From: Fibrobacter succinogenes
Lineage (GTDB): Bacteria > Fibrobacterota > Fibrobacteria > Fibrobacterales > Fibrobacteraceae
Assembly (NCBI GenBank): GCA_902800815.1
Contig: CADCGB010000024.1
Span: 1 to 33,219 of the forward strand
Reading direction: 5' to 3'
Length of the DNA: 33,219 bases
Part shown: piece by piece, positions 16,015 to 22,843 of the stretch
Layout: each line of letters begins with the position of its first letter
Position numbering within the stretch: position 1 is the stretch's first letter
Notes under the pieces: generated by a model
The model's database searches: none
Told to the model about the DNA's origin: nothing
The model's input: only the letters and a program-made list of their open reading frames with translations
Translations under genes and position numbers: made by a program

Positions 16015-17466
16015 ATGAAGTATTATTACGACCCCCAGAACCGACTCCCTTACAAAAAGAGATTACGTAACCGTTGCATCGCTATTGCCATATTTGTTGC
16101 AGTCTGCGCCCTGATTGGTTCGTGCATATTCAAGAGCGGCGAACAGGCGGCGCAACCGAAAGGATTCGTCGTAAACGGCAATGATCCTACGGCGACATCC
16201 AAAGAATGGATCACGGACACTCTCCGTGTGGATTCATCCATCATTGATTCGCTCAAGGAAGCGCACCGAGCAATCAAGGTGAAGGATACATTAACCGAGT
16301 CCACAGTAAAGAGTCTTTTCGGCGAGGCAAAGGCATCAACGGAAGCCGCCACGAAAGAATCCGAGAGAAATGAAAACCTCGAGAACACGCAGGCGGCAGT
16401 GACTGCCGCGGTCACCCCTGAAAATCCCCCCGAAGTAGAAATTGTCGATTCGGTACACATCAAGAACCAGAAAGACGTGTTCCTCGCCGAAAAAATCGAC
16501 AACATGCTCAGGCGTTTCAAGCCCATGCACAGCGCGATTCTTGTGGTGGAACCAAACAGCAACGAGATTATCGCCTGGGGTGAAACCAAGGATTACAAGG
16601 TGCAGAACGCACCCGATTACATTTCGAGGAACACCTTCCCCGCCGCATCGCTTGCAAAGACCATCACGATTGCCGCCGCAATGGAAAGCAACCGCTACTC
16701 GCTCAACTCGCCGATACCCGACAGGGGCGCGCACCACACGCTGTACAAGAACCAGCTGCGCGTGCCCGAGAACTATGCGGGCCCTACCATCGAGTTGCAG
16801 GATGCCTACGCGAAGTCCGCAAACCCACCGCTCGGCATCATCGGCCTGAACGTCGGGGCGAAGCGCCTGCGCGACGCGGCAAAGATGCTCGGATACAACA
16901 CGAACTTCCCCGGCGGCCTCCCCGGGCGCTCGAACTATGCACCTCCCGATTCCGGATACGGGCTTGCCGAAGTGAGCTGCGGGTTTATCCAGTCGACAAC
17001 CCTCTCTCCCCTCCTAGCGGCCGCGCAGGTGCGTTCCATACTCGCCAAGAAACCTCTCGAAATCCCGTGGGCGAAAGACCTCGAAGGCATCGCCCCCAAG
17101 CAGCGAATCGCTCTCGACGTGGGTAAGTTCAGCGAGAACACTTACTACGGGCTACGGGCCGCCATGCTTCGCTCCGTCACGAACGGAACCGCAAGGAAGC
17201 ACATATCGACCAAGAATATGGCCCGCAAGAATTTCAACGCCCTAAACATTGGCGGCAAGACGGGTTCGCTCGACGGTAACGACCCGAACGGACGATACGA
17301 ATGGTTCATGGGATTTGCGCAGTCGAAGGACGACCCCAAGAAGGCGATTGTCGTCGTAGTTATGCAGGTACACGACCTACAGGGCTACCGCTCGCAGCCT
17401 GCCTGCCAAGTGGTGGCGATGATCATGAACTACTGGGCTCACCAGAACCTGTGGCAGGCAAAGTAA
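16015..17466 (+). CDS. Transpeptidase-only penicillin-binding protein
   Basis: A 483-residue membrane-anchored cell-wall enzyme. A short cytoplasmic N-terminus and one helix (about 21-38) are followed by a Ser/Thr/Glu/Ala-rich stalk (about 40-150) and the penicillin-binding transpeptidase domain (about 165-478). The serine acyl-enzyme motifs are S212-L-A-K215, S268-A-N270 and K415-T-G417. There is no glycosyltransferase domain and no visible PBP dimerisation domain, so it is smaller than FtsI or PBP2. It should cross-link peptidoglycan or act as a related D,D-peptidase in the periplasm. It follows orn by four bases and precedes lgt by 15, so it is the middle gene of a probable three-gene operon. 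Confidence 0.9.
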   Translation: MKYYYDPQNRLPYKKRLRNRCIAIAIFVAVCALIGSCIFKSGEQAAQPKGFVVNGNDPTATSKEWITDTLRVDSSIIDSLKEAHRAIKVKDTLTESTVKSLFGEAKASTEAATKESERNENLENTQAAVTAAVTPENPPEVEIVDSVHIKNQKDVFLAEKIDNMLRRFKPMHSAILVVEPNSNEIIAWGETKDYKVQNAPDYISRNTFPAASLAKTITIAAAMESNRYSLNSPIPDRGAHHTLYKNQLRVPENYAGPTIELQDAYAKSANPPLGIIGLNVGAKRLRDAAKMLGYNTNFPGGLPGRSNYAPPDSGYGLAEVSCGFIQSTTLSPLLAAAQVRSILAKKPLEIPWAKDLEGIAPKQRIALDVGKFSENTYYGLRAAMLRSVTNGTARKHISTKNMARKNFNALNIGGKTGSLDGNDPNGRYEWFMGFAQSKDDPKKAIVVVVMQVHDLQGYRSQPACQVVAMIMNYWAHQNLWQAK

Positions 17467-17481
17467 AAAGAGGAGGACAAT

Positions 17482-18357
17482 ATGGAACCATCCTGGTGGA
17501 ACTTGATACCGACCTACTTTGACGGAATAGCATTCACTATACCGTTCGTAAATTTCCAGGTGCACTGGTACGGCGTGATGTACATTTTCGCGTTCTTCAC
17601 CGCCTACTTTACCATGTGGAAAATCAACTCGAAAGAAAAACTGGGCTACACCAAGGAACAGTTCGACAACCTGTTCGTATGGGCCATCGCGGGCATCCTC
17701 ATCGGTGCACGCCTCGGGTACGTTTTCTTCTACAAGCCGGGCTACTACCTCGCCAACCCGTTCGAAATCCTGATTCCCCTCACCCACGACGGTCTCGGTT
17801 GGCACTTTACGGGTATTGCGGGCATGAGCTACCACGGTGGCATGATTCTTGGTACTATCTTCGCGATTATCGGAATGAAGCGTAACAAGATGGACGTGTG
17901 GAAGACGCTCAACCTGAGTTTCCTTGCGGCACCGCTCGCCTATACCTGGGGCCGCTATGGCAACTTCATCAATGGGGAACTCTTCGGCGAAGTGACTACG
18001 AGCCCTATCGGTATGTTCTTCCCGATGGCACACGACAGCCCCATTACGAACCCAATTCTGCACCACCCAAGCCAACTCTACGAAATGTGCTTCGAGGGCG
18101 TCATCCTGTTCGCGGTTCTCTATAACCTAAGGCGCATCCCCATACTGCGCGACAAGATGCCCTGCCTCTACCTGATGGGCTATGGAATATTCCGCTTCTT
18201 TATCGAATTCTTCCGCAGGCCCGATGCCCACCTGGGGCGCATTGACCTGTTCGGCATGAGCCGCGGGCAGACGCTCTGCAGCCTCATGATTATCACAGGC
18301 CTTGTGTGGCTGATTGTGCTAATTTACCGCCAGAAAAAGGCCGTTAAAAACGGCTAG
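17482..18357 (+). CDS. lgt: Prolipoprotein diacylglyceryl transferase
   Basis: A 291-residue inner-membrane enzyme that transfers diacylglycerol from phosphatidylglycerol to the lipobox cysteine of prolipoproteins. Several hydrophobic helices are present. Conserved blocks: MSYHGGMILG (115-124, His118), GRYGNFINGELFGE (157-170), HPSQLYE (195-201) and YGIFRFFIEFFRRPD (234-248) with the catalytic arginines. A strong AGGAGG ribosome site precedes the ATG, the best in the window. Functionally it meets two neighbours: PgpA makes its lipid donor, and the genes at 18354 and 26895 encode lipoproteins that would be its substrates. Its TAG stop shares CTAG with the stop of the convergent gene at 18354. 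Confidence 0.96.
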   Translation: MEPSWWNLIPTYFDGIAFTIPFVNFQVHWYGVMYIFAFFTAYFTMWKINSKEKLGYTKEQFDNLFVWAIAGILIGARLGYVFFYKPGYYLANPFEILIPLTHDGLGWHFTGIAGMSYHGGMILGTIFAIIGMKRNKMDVWKTLNLSFLAAPLAYTWGRYGNFINGELFGEVTTSPIGMFFPMAHDSPITNPILHHPSQLYEMCFEGVILFAVLYNLRRIPILRDKMPCLYLMGYGIFRFFIEFFRRPDAHLGRIDLFGMSRGQTLCSLMIITGLVWLIVLIYRQKKAVKNG

Positions 18358-19115
18358 TCCTGGATGCAACGGACCATATAGCCAAGGTATCTGTTATCAA
18401 TTGTATGACCAAATGAGGTAGAATGCACATACCAGCTTTCTACTCTTCCATCTGTGATGGAACTGGTCCAATATCCAAGATTTGTACCGAGACCATCAAG
18501 GTCACCATCCACAGCAGAAATATACCCTGCCGGTAATGCTGAAAAGCCATAGGCATCCGTAGCATTTGTCCACGATGGGAAACCTGTCGCCTGCATGGCC
18601 CCGTATTTTTCTCCCATGGCATAATAAAGTTCATCAAATTCGTCATACGAAGGTAAATGCCACCCTTCGGGGCAAATTCCTTGATGTGGTTCCGGAAGTT
18701 CGCACTCGTCATTATAACCGCACTTGATACCGTATTTATCATAAGTACCGGCGCTGTCGATTGCTTCAATCCACGTATAATACAATCCGTGATGCACGCA
18801 ATCTCCGTAGATGTTCTCGACACAATCCCCATAACCTTCGTACCACATTTTTTCGCTGGTTCGGTAATCCAGGTCTTCCGCCATCCAGACATGGTCCCCG
18901 ATTTTTACCGTTCTGTAGGAATGACCATCGCGTTTATCTTCCAACACGCCATACGCACATTCATCCGCGCAAGGAGGAATATATTTTGTGCCCTTGCTTG
19001 AGTCTTCACCCAGGTCAGGTGTTTCGTCTTTCGCAAGGAAATTTCCCGAATCGTCGTCGGAGCAGGCCGTAAAAAATGCACAACAAGCCAAGACGACAAA
19101 CAACAAACGCTTCAT
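18354..19115 (-). CDS. Fib_succ_major domain lipoprotein
   Basis: A 253-residue lipoprotein. The signal MKRLLFVVLACCAFFTAC ends in a lipobox with C18, followed by acidic residues (SDDDSG). A linker of about 40 residues leads to one Fib_succ_major domain (about 57-253): LEDKRDGHSYRTVKIGDHVWMAEDLDY, HGLYYTWIEAIDSAG, CPEGWHLPSYDEF, GFSALPAGY, GYWTSS and the closing MVRCIQD. Extra Cys pairs (ENIYGDC; CGYNDEC) could form disulfides. The function of the family is unknown. AAGGAG lies before the ATG. The stop overlaps that of lgt, so transcripts from both sides must run into each other. Confidence 0.88.
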   Translation of the reverse strand: MKRLLFVVLACCAFFTACSDDDSGNFLAKDETPDLGEDSSKGTKYIPPCADECAYGVLEDKRDGHSYRTVKIGDHVWMAEDLDYRTSEKMWYEGYGDCVENIYGDCVHHGLYYTWIEAIDSAGTYDKYGIKCGYNDECELPEPHQGICPEGWHLPSYDEFDELYYAMGEKYGAMQATGFPSWTNATDAYGFSALPAGYISAVDGDLDGLGTNLGYWTSSITDGRVESWYVHSTSFGHTIDNRYLGYMVRCIQD

Positions 19116-19172
19116 TTTCTTCTCCTTTTTATTTTACACAAAAAAAAAATTTAGGTAAAAATTTATGAGACA

Positions 19173-19289
19173 AGGGAGGGTCGCCACGGGCTTACCCTCC
19201 CTAAGGCCCTCCCGACACTTAATAATCCGCCCTATTCTGGTTAAAAAATATGGTCTGTGCGGATTATTTGCGTGGGCGCCTTCCGGCGC
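19173..19289. other. Three-hairpin intergenic element, possible structured RNA
   Basis: Between the promoter of the 18354 lipoprotein and the end of pmbA there are three consecutive inverted repeats. AGGGAGGGT/ACCCTCCCT (19173-19181/19194-19202) has nine perfect pairs. AATAATCCGC/GCGGATTATT (19221-19230/19259-19268) has ten perfect pairs around a 28-base loop. GCGCC-TTCC-GGCGC lies at 19276-19289. The third may be the pmbA terminator, although no T run follows it on that strand. The first two are unexplained. Confidence 0.4.
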
Positions 19290-19291
19290 AT

Positions 19292-20620
19292 TTAACAACT
19301 CACAGCAAGATTTGAAACCGCGAGCGCAGGCACCTTGTAGTTCGAGAACGCACTGTAGTATTCGTTTCCGACGGCAACAATATTCTGAATAATATCGAAG
19401 AAATTGCCGGAGAGTGTCACGCCATCGACCGGATGCTGGATCACCCCGTTTTCGCACCAGAACCCGTGCGCACCGATGCTCAGTTCGCCGGAGACTGCAT
19501 TGCAGCCGGAATTGCCCTCCAGGCGGGCAACCAGCAGGCACTTGGGGAACAGCTTGAGAAGCTCCGCCGTAGTTTTGTCGCCCGCGGGTACCAGCAGGTT
19601 GAAGAACGCCGTCGACATTCTGGAACCAAAGCCGCGAATCCCGTTACCGGTAGACTTACGGCCCGCCTTGGATGCCGTTTCCAGGTTGTAGAGCGCAGAA
19701 CTGAAAATGCCGTTATCGACCACTTTCACGCGCTGTGCAGGGACGCCTTCGGAGTCCACATAGTTCACGTGTTGGAACATTTCACCCTGCGGGTCACTCC
19801 AGATGGAGAACGCATCGCTTGCAATCTTTGTGCCTTCCTTGCCCACAAGGCGCGACATTCCCTTCTGCATCGCCTCTGCAACAAAGGGATTGAGGTACAT
19901 CGCAAGGAACCTCGAGGCAACACGTTCCGAGAAGATTACGGGAATGTTCCCGCCTTCAATCTTCTTCGCGCCAAAAAGTTCGGTTGAATATTCCGCCGTA
20001 CGGGAAGCAATCTCCTCTACGGTAAATTCCTTCCAGTCGCGGCCGGACTTCACGAAATTACCAAGTTTTTTCACGCCGTCACGGCTTGCAACCGCACCCG
20101 CACCGACAGACACGTAGTTTGACTGGACGGTATAGAGCGCGCCCTTGCTGTTCGCGATAACAAACGTTTCATTATTGGTATCGCCACCCAGGTACGGGAT
20201 ATTCTCGATTTCCTTCGACTTCGCGAAGGTCGCCTTCTCGAGATCGATGCAGAAGTCCTTTATCTGCGAAAGCGAGAGGCTCTCGAGTTCGGGATTGTAG
20301 TTCGGCTGGCCCGCCGGCACATCGACCGGTCCGGGGAGTTCAATATCAATCTTCTCGGTCCACTGCGTGTGACAAACCGCATCCTTGATGGTCTGCGCAA
20401 TCGCCTCCTTGGTAAGGCGCTCGGTATGCGCATAGCCCGGGCGTCCATCCTTGATGACACGCAGGCCTAGCCCCACGGAATCAGAAATCTCGGTATTCTG
20501 CACCTGCCCCTGAAAAACGGAAAGCCCCTCGGAATGGGAATTCGAGGCAATTACGTCAAACTGTTCCGCCTCGCCTTTCGCGAGGTCACACATACAAGAA
20601 ACTGCATCAATGATATTCAT
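19292..20620 (-). CDS. pmbA: PmbA/TldE family protein (partner of the TldD protease)
   Basis: A 442-residue cytoplasmic protein of the TldD/PmbA family, which in E. coli forms a heterodimer that processes microcin precursors and helps degrade CcdA. As in TldE/PmbA there is no HExxxH metal motif, so this is the non-catalytic-type partner. Visible family features are SVFQGQVQNTEISDSVGLGLRVI near the N-terminus, AGRKSTGNGIRGFGSRMSTAFFNLLVPAG, and the end block GNSGCNAVSGELSIGAHGFWCENGVIQHPVDGVTLSGNFFDIIQNI. I start at ATG 20620 (MNIIDAVS), preceded by AGAAGG. The start lies one base after the stop of the small HTH gene. No tldD is in the window. Confidence 0.9.
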   Translation of the reverse strand: MNIIDAVSCMCDLAKGEAEQFDVIASNSHSEGLSVFQGQVQNTEISDSVGLGLRVIKDGRPGYAHTERLTKEAIAQTIKDAVCHTQWTEKIDIELPGPVDVPAGQPNYNPELESLSLSQIKDFCIDLEKATFAKSKEIENIPYLGGDTNNETFVIANSKGALYTVQSNYVSVGAGAVASRDGVKKLGNFVKSGRDWKEFTVEEIASRTAEYSTELFGAKKIEGGNIPVIFSERVASRFLAMYLNPFVAEAMQKGMSRLVGKEGTKIASDAFSIWSDPQGEMFQHVNYVDSEGVPAQRVKVVDNGIFSSALYNLETASKAGRKSTGNGIRGFGSRMSTAFFNLLVPAGDKTTAELLKLFPKCLLVARLEGNSGCNAVSGELSIGAHGFWCENGVIQHPVDGVTLSGNFFDIIQNIVAVGNEYYSAFSNYKVPALAVSNLAVSC

Positions 20621-20621
20621 A

Positions 20622-20855
20622 TCAAACCTTCTTTGCCTTCGAAGCAAGCATACGCCAGTAGGCGGCAGGGCTCCCCGTTACGGACTCAAGTGATTCGGCA
20701 AGTTCACGAGTAATCTCGACCGTACCCGCAATCAGGCCCTCGAGCGTTTCCATCGGGACTCCGATACGGCGCGCGAATTCGGCCTTGTCCATCTTGAGCC
20801 ACTCGATACCTTCCAGAATTGCCTGCCCCGGAGTGGGCGTTCCATGCCTAGCCAT
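20622..20855 (-). CDS. HigA-like helix-turn-helix protein without adjacent toxin
   Basis: A 77-residue protein: PTPGQAILEGIEWL followed by a helix-turn-helix (about residues 22-47, MDKAEFARRIGVPMETLEGLIAG) and a SPAAYWRML tail. The PTPG opening, the HTH and the P-x-x-W/YW ending are those of the HigA/VapI antitoxin family of XRE regulators. No HigB-type toxin gene is next to it. The ATG overlaps the stop of the AlgJ/AlgX-like gene (TAATG) and its own stop is one base from pmbA, so it is embedded in a three-gene operon and was probably recruited as a plain regulator or a solitary antitoxin. DNA target unknown. Confidence 0.72.
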   Translation of the reverse strand: MARHGTPTPGQAILEGIEWLKMDKAEFARRIGVPMETLEGLIAGTVEITRELAESLESVTGSPAAYWRMLASKAKKV

Positions 20856-22633
20856 TAGAAATCAACCTCTTTCCAGCCTTCCGCACCAAAGCGGAGGTCA
20901 CGTTCCACAAATTCCCAAATCAGGAGTTTCTTGCCCTTGAGCACGCCTGCCTTGCGGGCGAGTTTCTCGCGCACCAATGTCGAAGCGCCGCCGTCGCTCA
21001 CGATGCTTGCGACAGGCCGGCCCATCTCCTTAGCAAAATGCGCAATCCAGCCTGCGTTCACCGGCGAATCAGTCTGGTAAATGCGGCTGAAACTGTCACC
21101 GAGAATCAAAATCTGCGCCTTGCGGAAATCGTCCTTGAAGGGAGTGACGGTCGTGTCGTAATAAAGCGAATCGTCTTCCTCGCATGGATTCATTCTAACA
21201 TGGTAGCATGAATCAAACGCACTACCCTTAGGACAACTTTTTGTCAAAGCACGCACACAGGCAGCATCATCTTCATCACAGGGACTACTCTTTGCAAAAT
21301 AGCAGGAATCGTTACGTTCGGGACAATCCTTCATCAAGGAATCCAAGCAATTAGCACTACTCTTAGCCATACCAATTCTTTCTATGATATTCTGTTGCGA
21401 CACCACATGCCCCGTCACCTGCTGTACCTTGAACACATTGAACTTGTTGAGCCCGCTCATCTCGCCGATATCGCCCATACGGTCGGCAAGTGAATCTTTC
21501 GTCACAAAACTCAAGGGATAACTACCATCCGCATGCTTCTGGAGTTCCTCTAACTTAATTTTCCCATCGGATTCCAAACGTTTTACGGCAGCCGCGATTT
21601 CCCCCGCAGCAAGTTCTGCCCCGCGCGGAGTCCAGTGCGTGTCATCGTCCAGATAAAGCGGTCCAAGTTTTGCATCATCAGCCTTTGCGGCTAGCAAGGG
21701 CGTGTATAAATCCACCGTATTGAGCCCAAGTCTTGTGAGCGAATCGAGAATCGCCTTACCGTGACCGGCGGCAGTCGTGCCCAGAGATGCGCCCGCATCA
21801 GCCGCGCCGGTCAGCCTTTCGGGATACACGCTCGGCTTGCCCGGAGTAATCACCACAAGGAGTTCCACGCCCTTCGCCTTCAGTTGGTCGCGGAACCGGA
21901 GTATCGCCTGCACCGGGTTGTCGAGTTTCGCGCTACGCACATCCAGCGGGGACGGTTGCACCAGGAATTCCACATCCTGCCGGTAGAACAGCCAGCGTCC
22001 CTCGCCCGCACCGAGCACAACCTTCTCGCCCGGGTCGTTAAAGATATTCCATACCGCAAGCTGGTAGCGCGGGCGCACCGCAAGCACCAGTGCATTCTCG
22101 TCTTCCACCTTCTTCTCGAACGCCCGCAGGTAGCGGCTCGTCCATACGCCGTAATGCTTTACTGCAAGGAACGCGCGCACCAGCGAGAACTGCCCGAACT
22201 CGCCCACGACCGCCTTCAGGGTAGAATCTGCCGCCTTGAAGTTCTCGGGCTCGTCCTCGAGGCTAGCAAGCAACGTGTCCGCCTGCTTGAGCAGCTTGTA
22301 GCCCGCCTCCGCAGTATCGAGCTGCGCATACGCATTGACGGTCAGCGCGACCGCCTCCAAATCCGAAAGTGCACCGATTACCGGCTCCAGAGCCTCGCCC
22401 GCCTCCGTACCTGCGGCAATGGACTCGCGCGCCGCACGCCAGACGCTATCCAGGCGCATCGCCCCTGCTGAGAGGTTCGACTCCCGCACAAAGGGGGTAT
22501 AGACAACGTCCTTAAAGATGTCGAGGGAAACAAACCGCTTATCGCCACGCAGGTCCGCAACCGCCTGCACCGTAAACGGAAGCAGGAGCAATATCCCGAA
22601 CATGACAACAATGGCAATGTACTTTTTATTCAC
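20855..22633 (-). CDS. AlgJ/AlgX-like SGNH-fold O-acetyltransferase with cysteine-rich insertion
   Basis: A 592-residue protein with an N-terminal membrane helix or uncleaved signal (about 6-26). The ELLVVITPGKPSVYPERL strand, DDDTHWTPRGAELAA (329-343; D331 and H333) and ILGDSFSRIY (510-519; S514) are the catalytic blocks of the AlgJ/AlgX group, which O-acetylate exported polysaccharides in the periplasm. Between the His and Ser blocks, residues about 421-495 hold two tandem cysteine-rich units (C429 to C484, eight cysteines), which are not part of the family fold and are less G/C-rich than their surroundings. No MBOAT (AlgI-type) gene is in the window. The start is GTG 22633 without a ribosome site; TAACTT six bases upstream fits the leaderless layout. 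It is first in an operon with the HTH and pmbA genes. Confidence 0.8.
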   Translation of the reverse strand: MNKKYIAIVVMFGILLLLPFTVQAVADLRGDKRFVSLDIFKDVVYTPFVRESNLSAGAMRLDSVWRAARESIAAGTEAGEALEPVIGALSDLEAVALTVNAYAQLDTAEAGYKLLKQADTLLASLEDEPENFKAADSTLKAVVGEFGQFSLVRAFLAVKHYGVWTSRYLRAFEKKVEDENALVLAVRPRYQLAVWNIFNDPGEKVVLGAGEGRWLFYRQDVEFLVQPSPLDVRSAKLDNPVQAILRFRDQLKAKGVELLVVITPGKPSVYPERLTGAADAGASLGTTAAGHGKAILDSLTRLGLNTVDLYTPLLAAKADDAKLGPLYLDDDTHWTPRGAELAAGEIAAAVKRLESDGKIKLEELQKHADGSYPLSFVTKDSLADRMGDIGEMSGLNKFNVFKVQQVTGHVVSQQNIIERIGMAKSSANCLDSLMKDCPERNDSCYFAKSSPCDEDDAACVRALTKSCPKGSAFDSCYHVRMNPCEEDDSLYYDTTVTPFKDDFRKAQILILGDSFSRIYQTDSPVNAGWIAHFAKEMGRPVASIVSDGGASTLVREKLARKAGVLKGKKLLIWEFVERDLRFGAEGWKEVDF

Positions 22634-22639
22634 GATGTA

Positions 22640-22645
22640 AAGTTA
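22640..22645 (-). promoter_or_regulatory. Possible -10 box TAACTT, leaderless layout
   Basis: Minus-strand TAACTT, six bases, then GTG at 22633. It lies immediately downstream of the tRNA terminator. Confidence 0.3.
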
Positions 22646-22682
22646 CAAAAAAAGAAACGCTGGCGATTTAATTCGCCAGCGT
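22646..22682 (-). terminator. Intrinsic terminator of the tRNA-Arg gene
   Basis: ACGCTGGCGA/TCGCCAGCGT, ten perfect pairs with a six-base loop, followed on the minus strand by TTTCTTTTTTT. It starts three bases after the tRNA end. Confidence 0.9.
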
Positions 22683-22684
22683 AA

Positions 22685-22757
22685 TACCCGGTCCGCGACT
22701 CGAACGCGGAGCTCATCCTTAGGAGGGACGCGTTTTATCCTGTTAAACTAACCAGGC
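22685..22757 (-). tRNA. trnR(ccu): tRNA-Arg (anticodon CCT)
   Basis: A 73-base cloverleaf on the minus strand. Acceptor GCCTGGT/ACCGGGT (two wobble pairs), D arm GTTT/AAAC with a nine-base loop, anticodon stem CGTCC/GGATG with loop CTCCTAA, T arm CCGCG-TTCGAGT-CGCGG, discriminator A. Anticodon CCT reads the rare codon AGG. No CCA is encoded, so it must be added enzymatically. A ten-pair terminator follows and a TATATT box lies 41 bases upstream, so it is a single-gene unit. Confidence 0.95.
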
Positions 22758-22798
22758 ATGCAACCTTCAGGCCTTACGGCCTTTCAAGTTCGCGACAA

Positions 22799-22804
22799 AA
22801 TATA
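22799..22804 (-). promoter_or_regulatory. -10 box TATATT of the tRNA-Arg gene
   Basis: Minus-strand TATATT directly follows the terminator of the upstream MORN-like gene. The transcribed leader to 22757 holds an AGGCC-TTAC-GGCCT hairpin. Confidence 0.45.
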
Positions 22805-22807
22805 ACT

Positions 22808-22836
22808 AAAAGCGCCCGATTTGTCATCGAGGCGCT
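22808..22836 (-). terminator. Intrinsic terminator of the MORN-like gene
   Basis: AGCGCC-CGAT and ATCG-A-GGCGCT arms (one bulge) around TTGTC, followed on the minus strand by TTTTAGTTATATTTTG. It lies eight bases after the stop at 22844. Confidence 0.7.
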
Positions 22837-22843
22837 ACACCGC

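Noticed and set aside
19165..19392. Small plus-strand ORF in the three-hairpin region
   Set aside because: Runs into the antisense of pmbA, has no ribosome site, and its first half is made of hairpin sequence.
20622..20855. Complete HigBA toxin-antitoxin pair
   Set aside because: Both neighbours are fully accounted for as AlgJ/AlgX-like and PmbA genes; no RelE/HigB-type ORF is adjacent.
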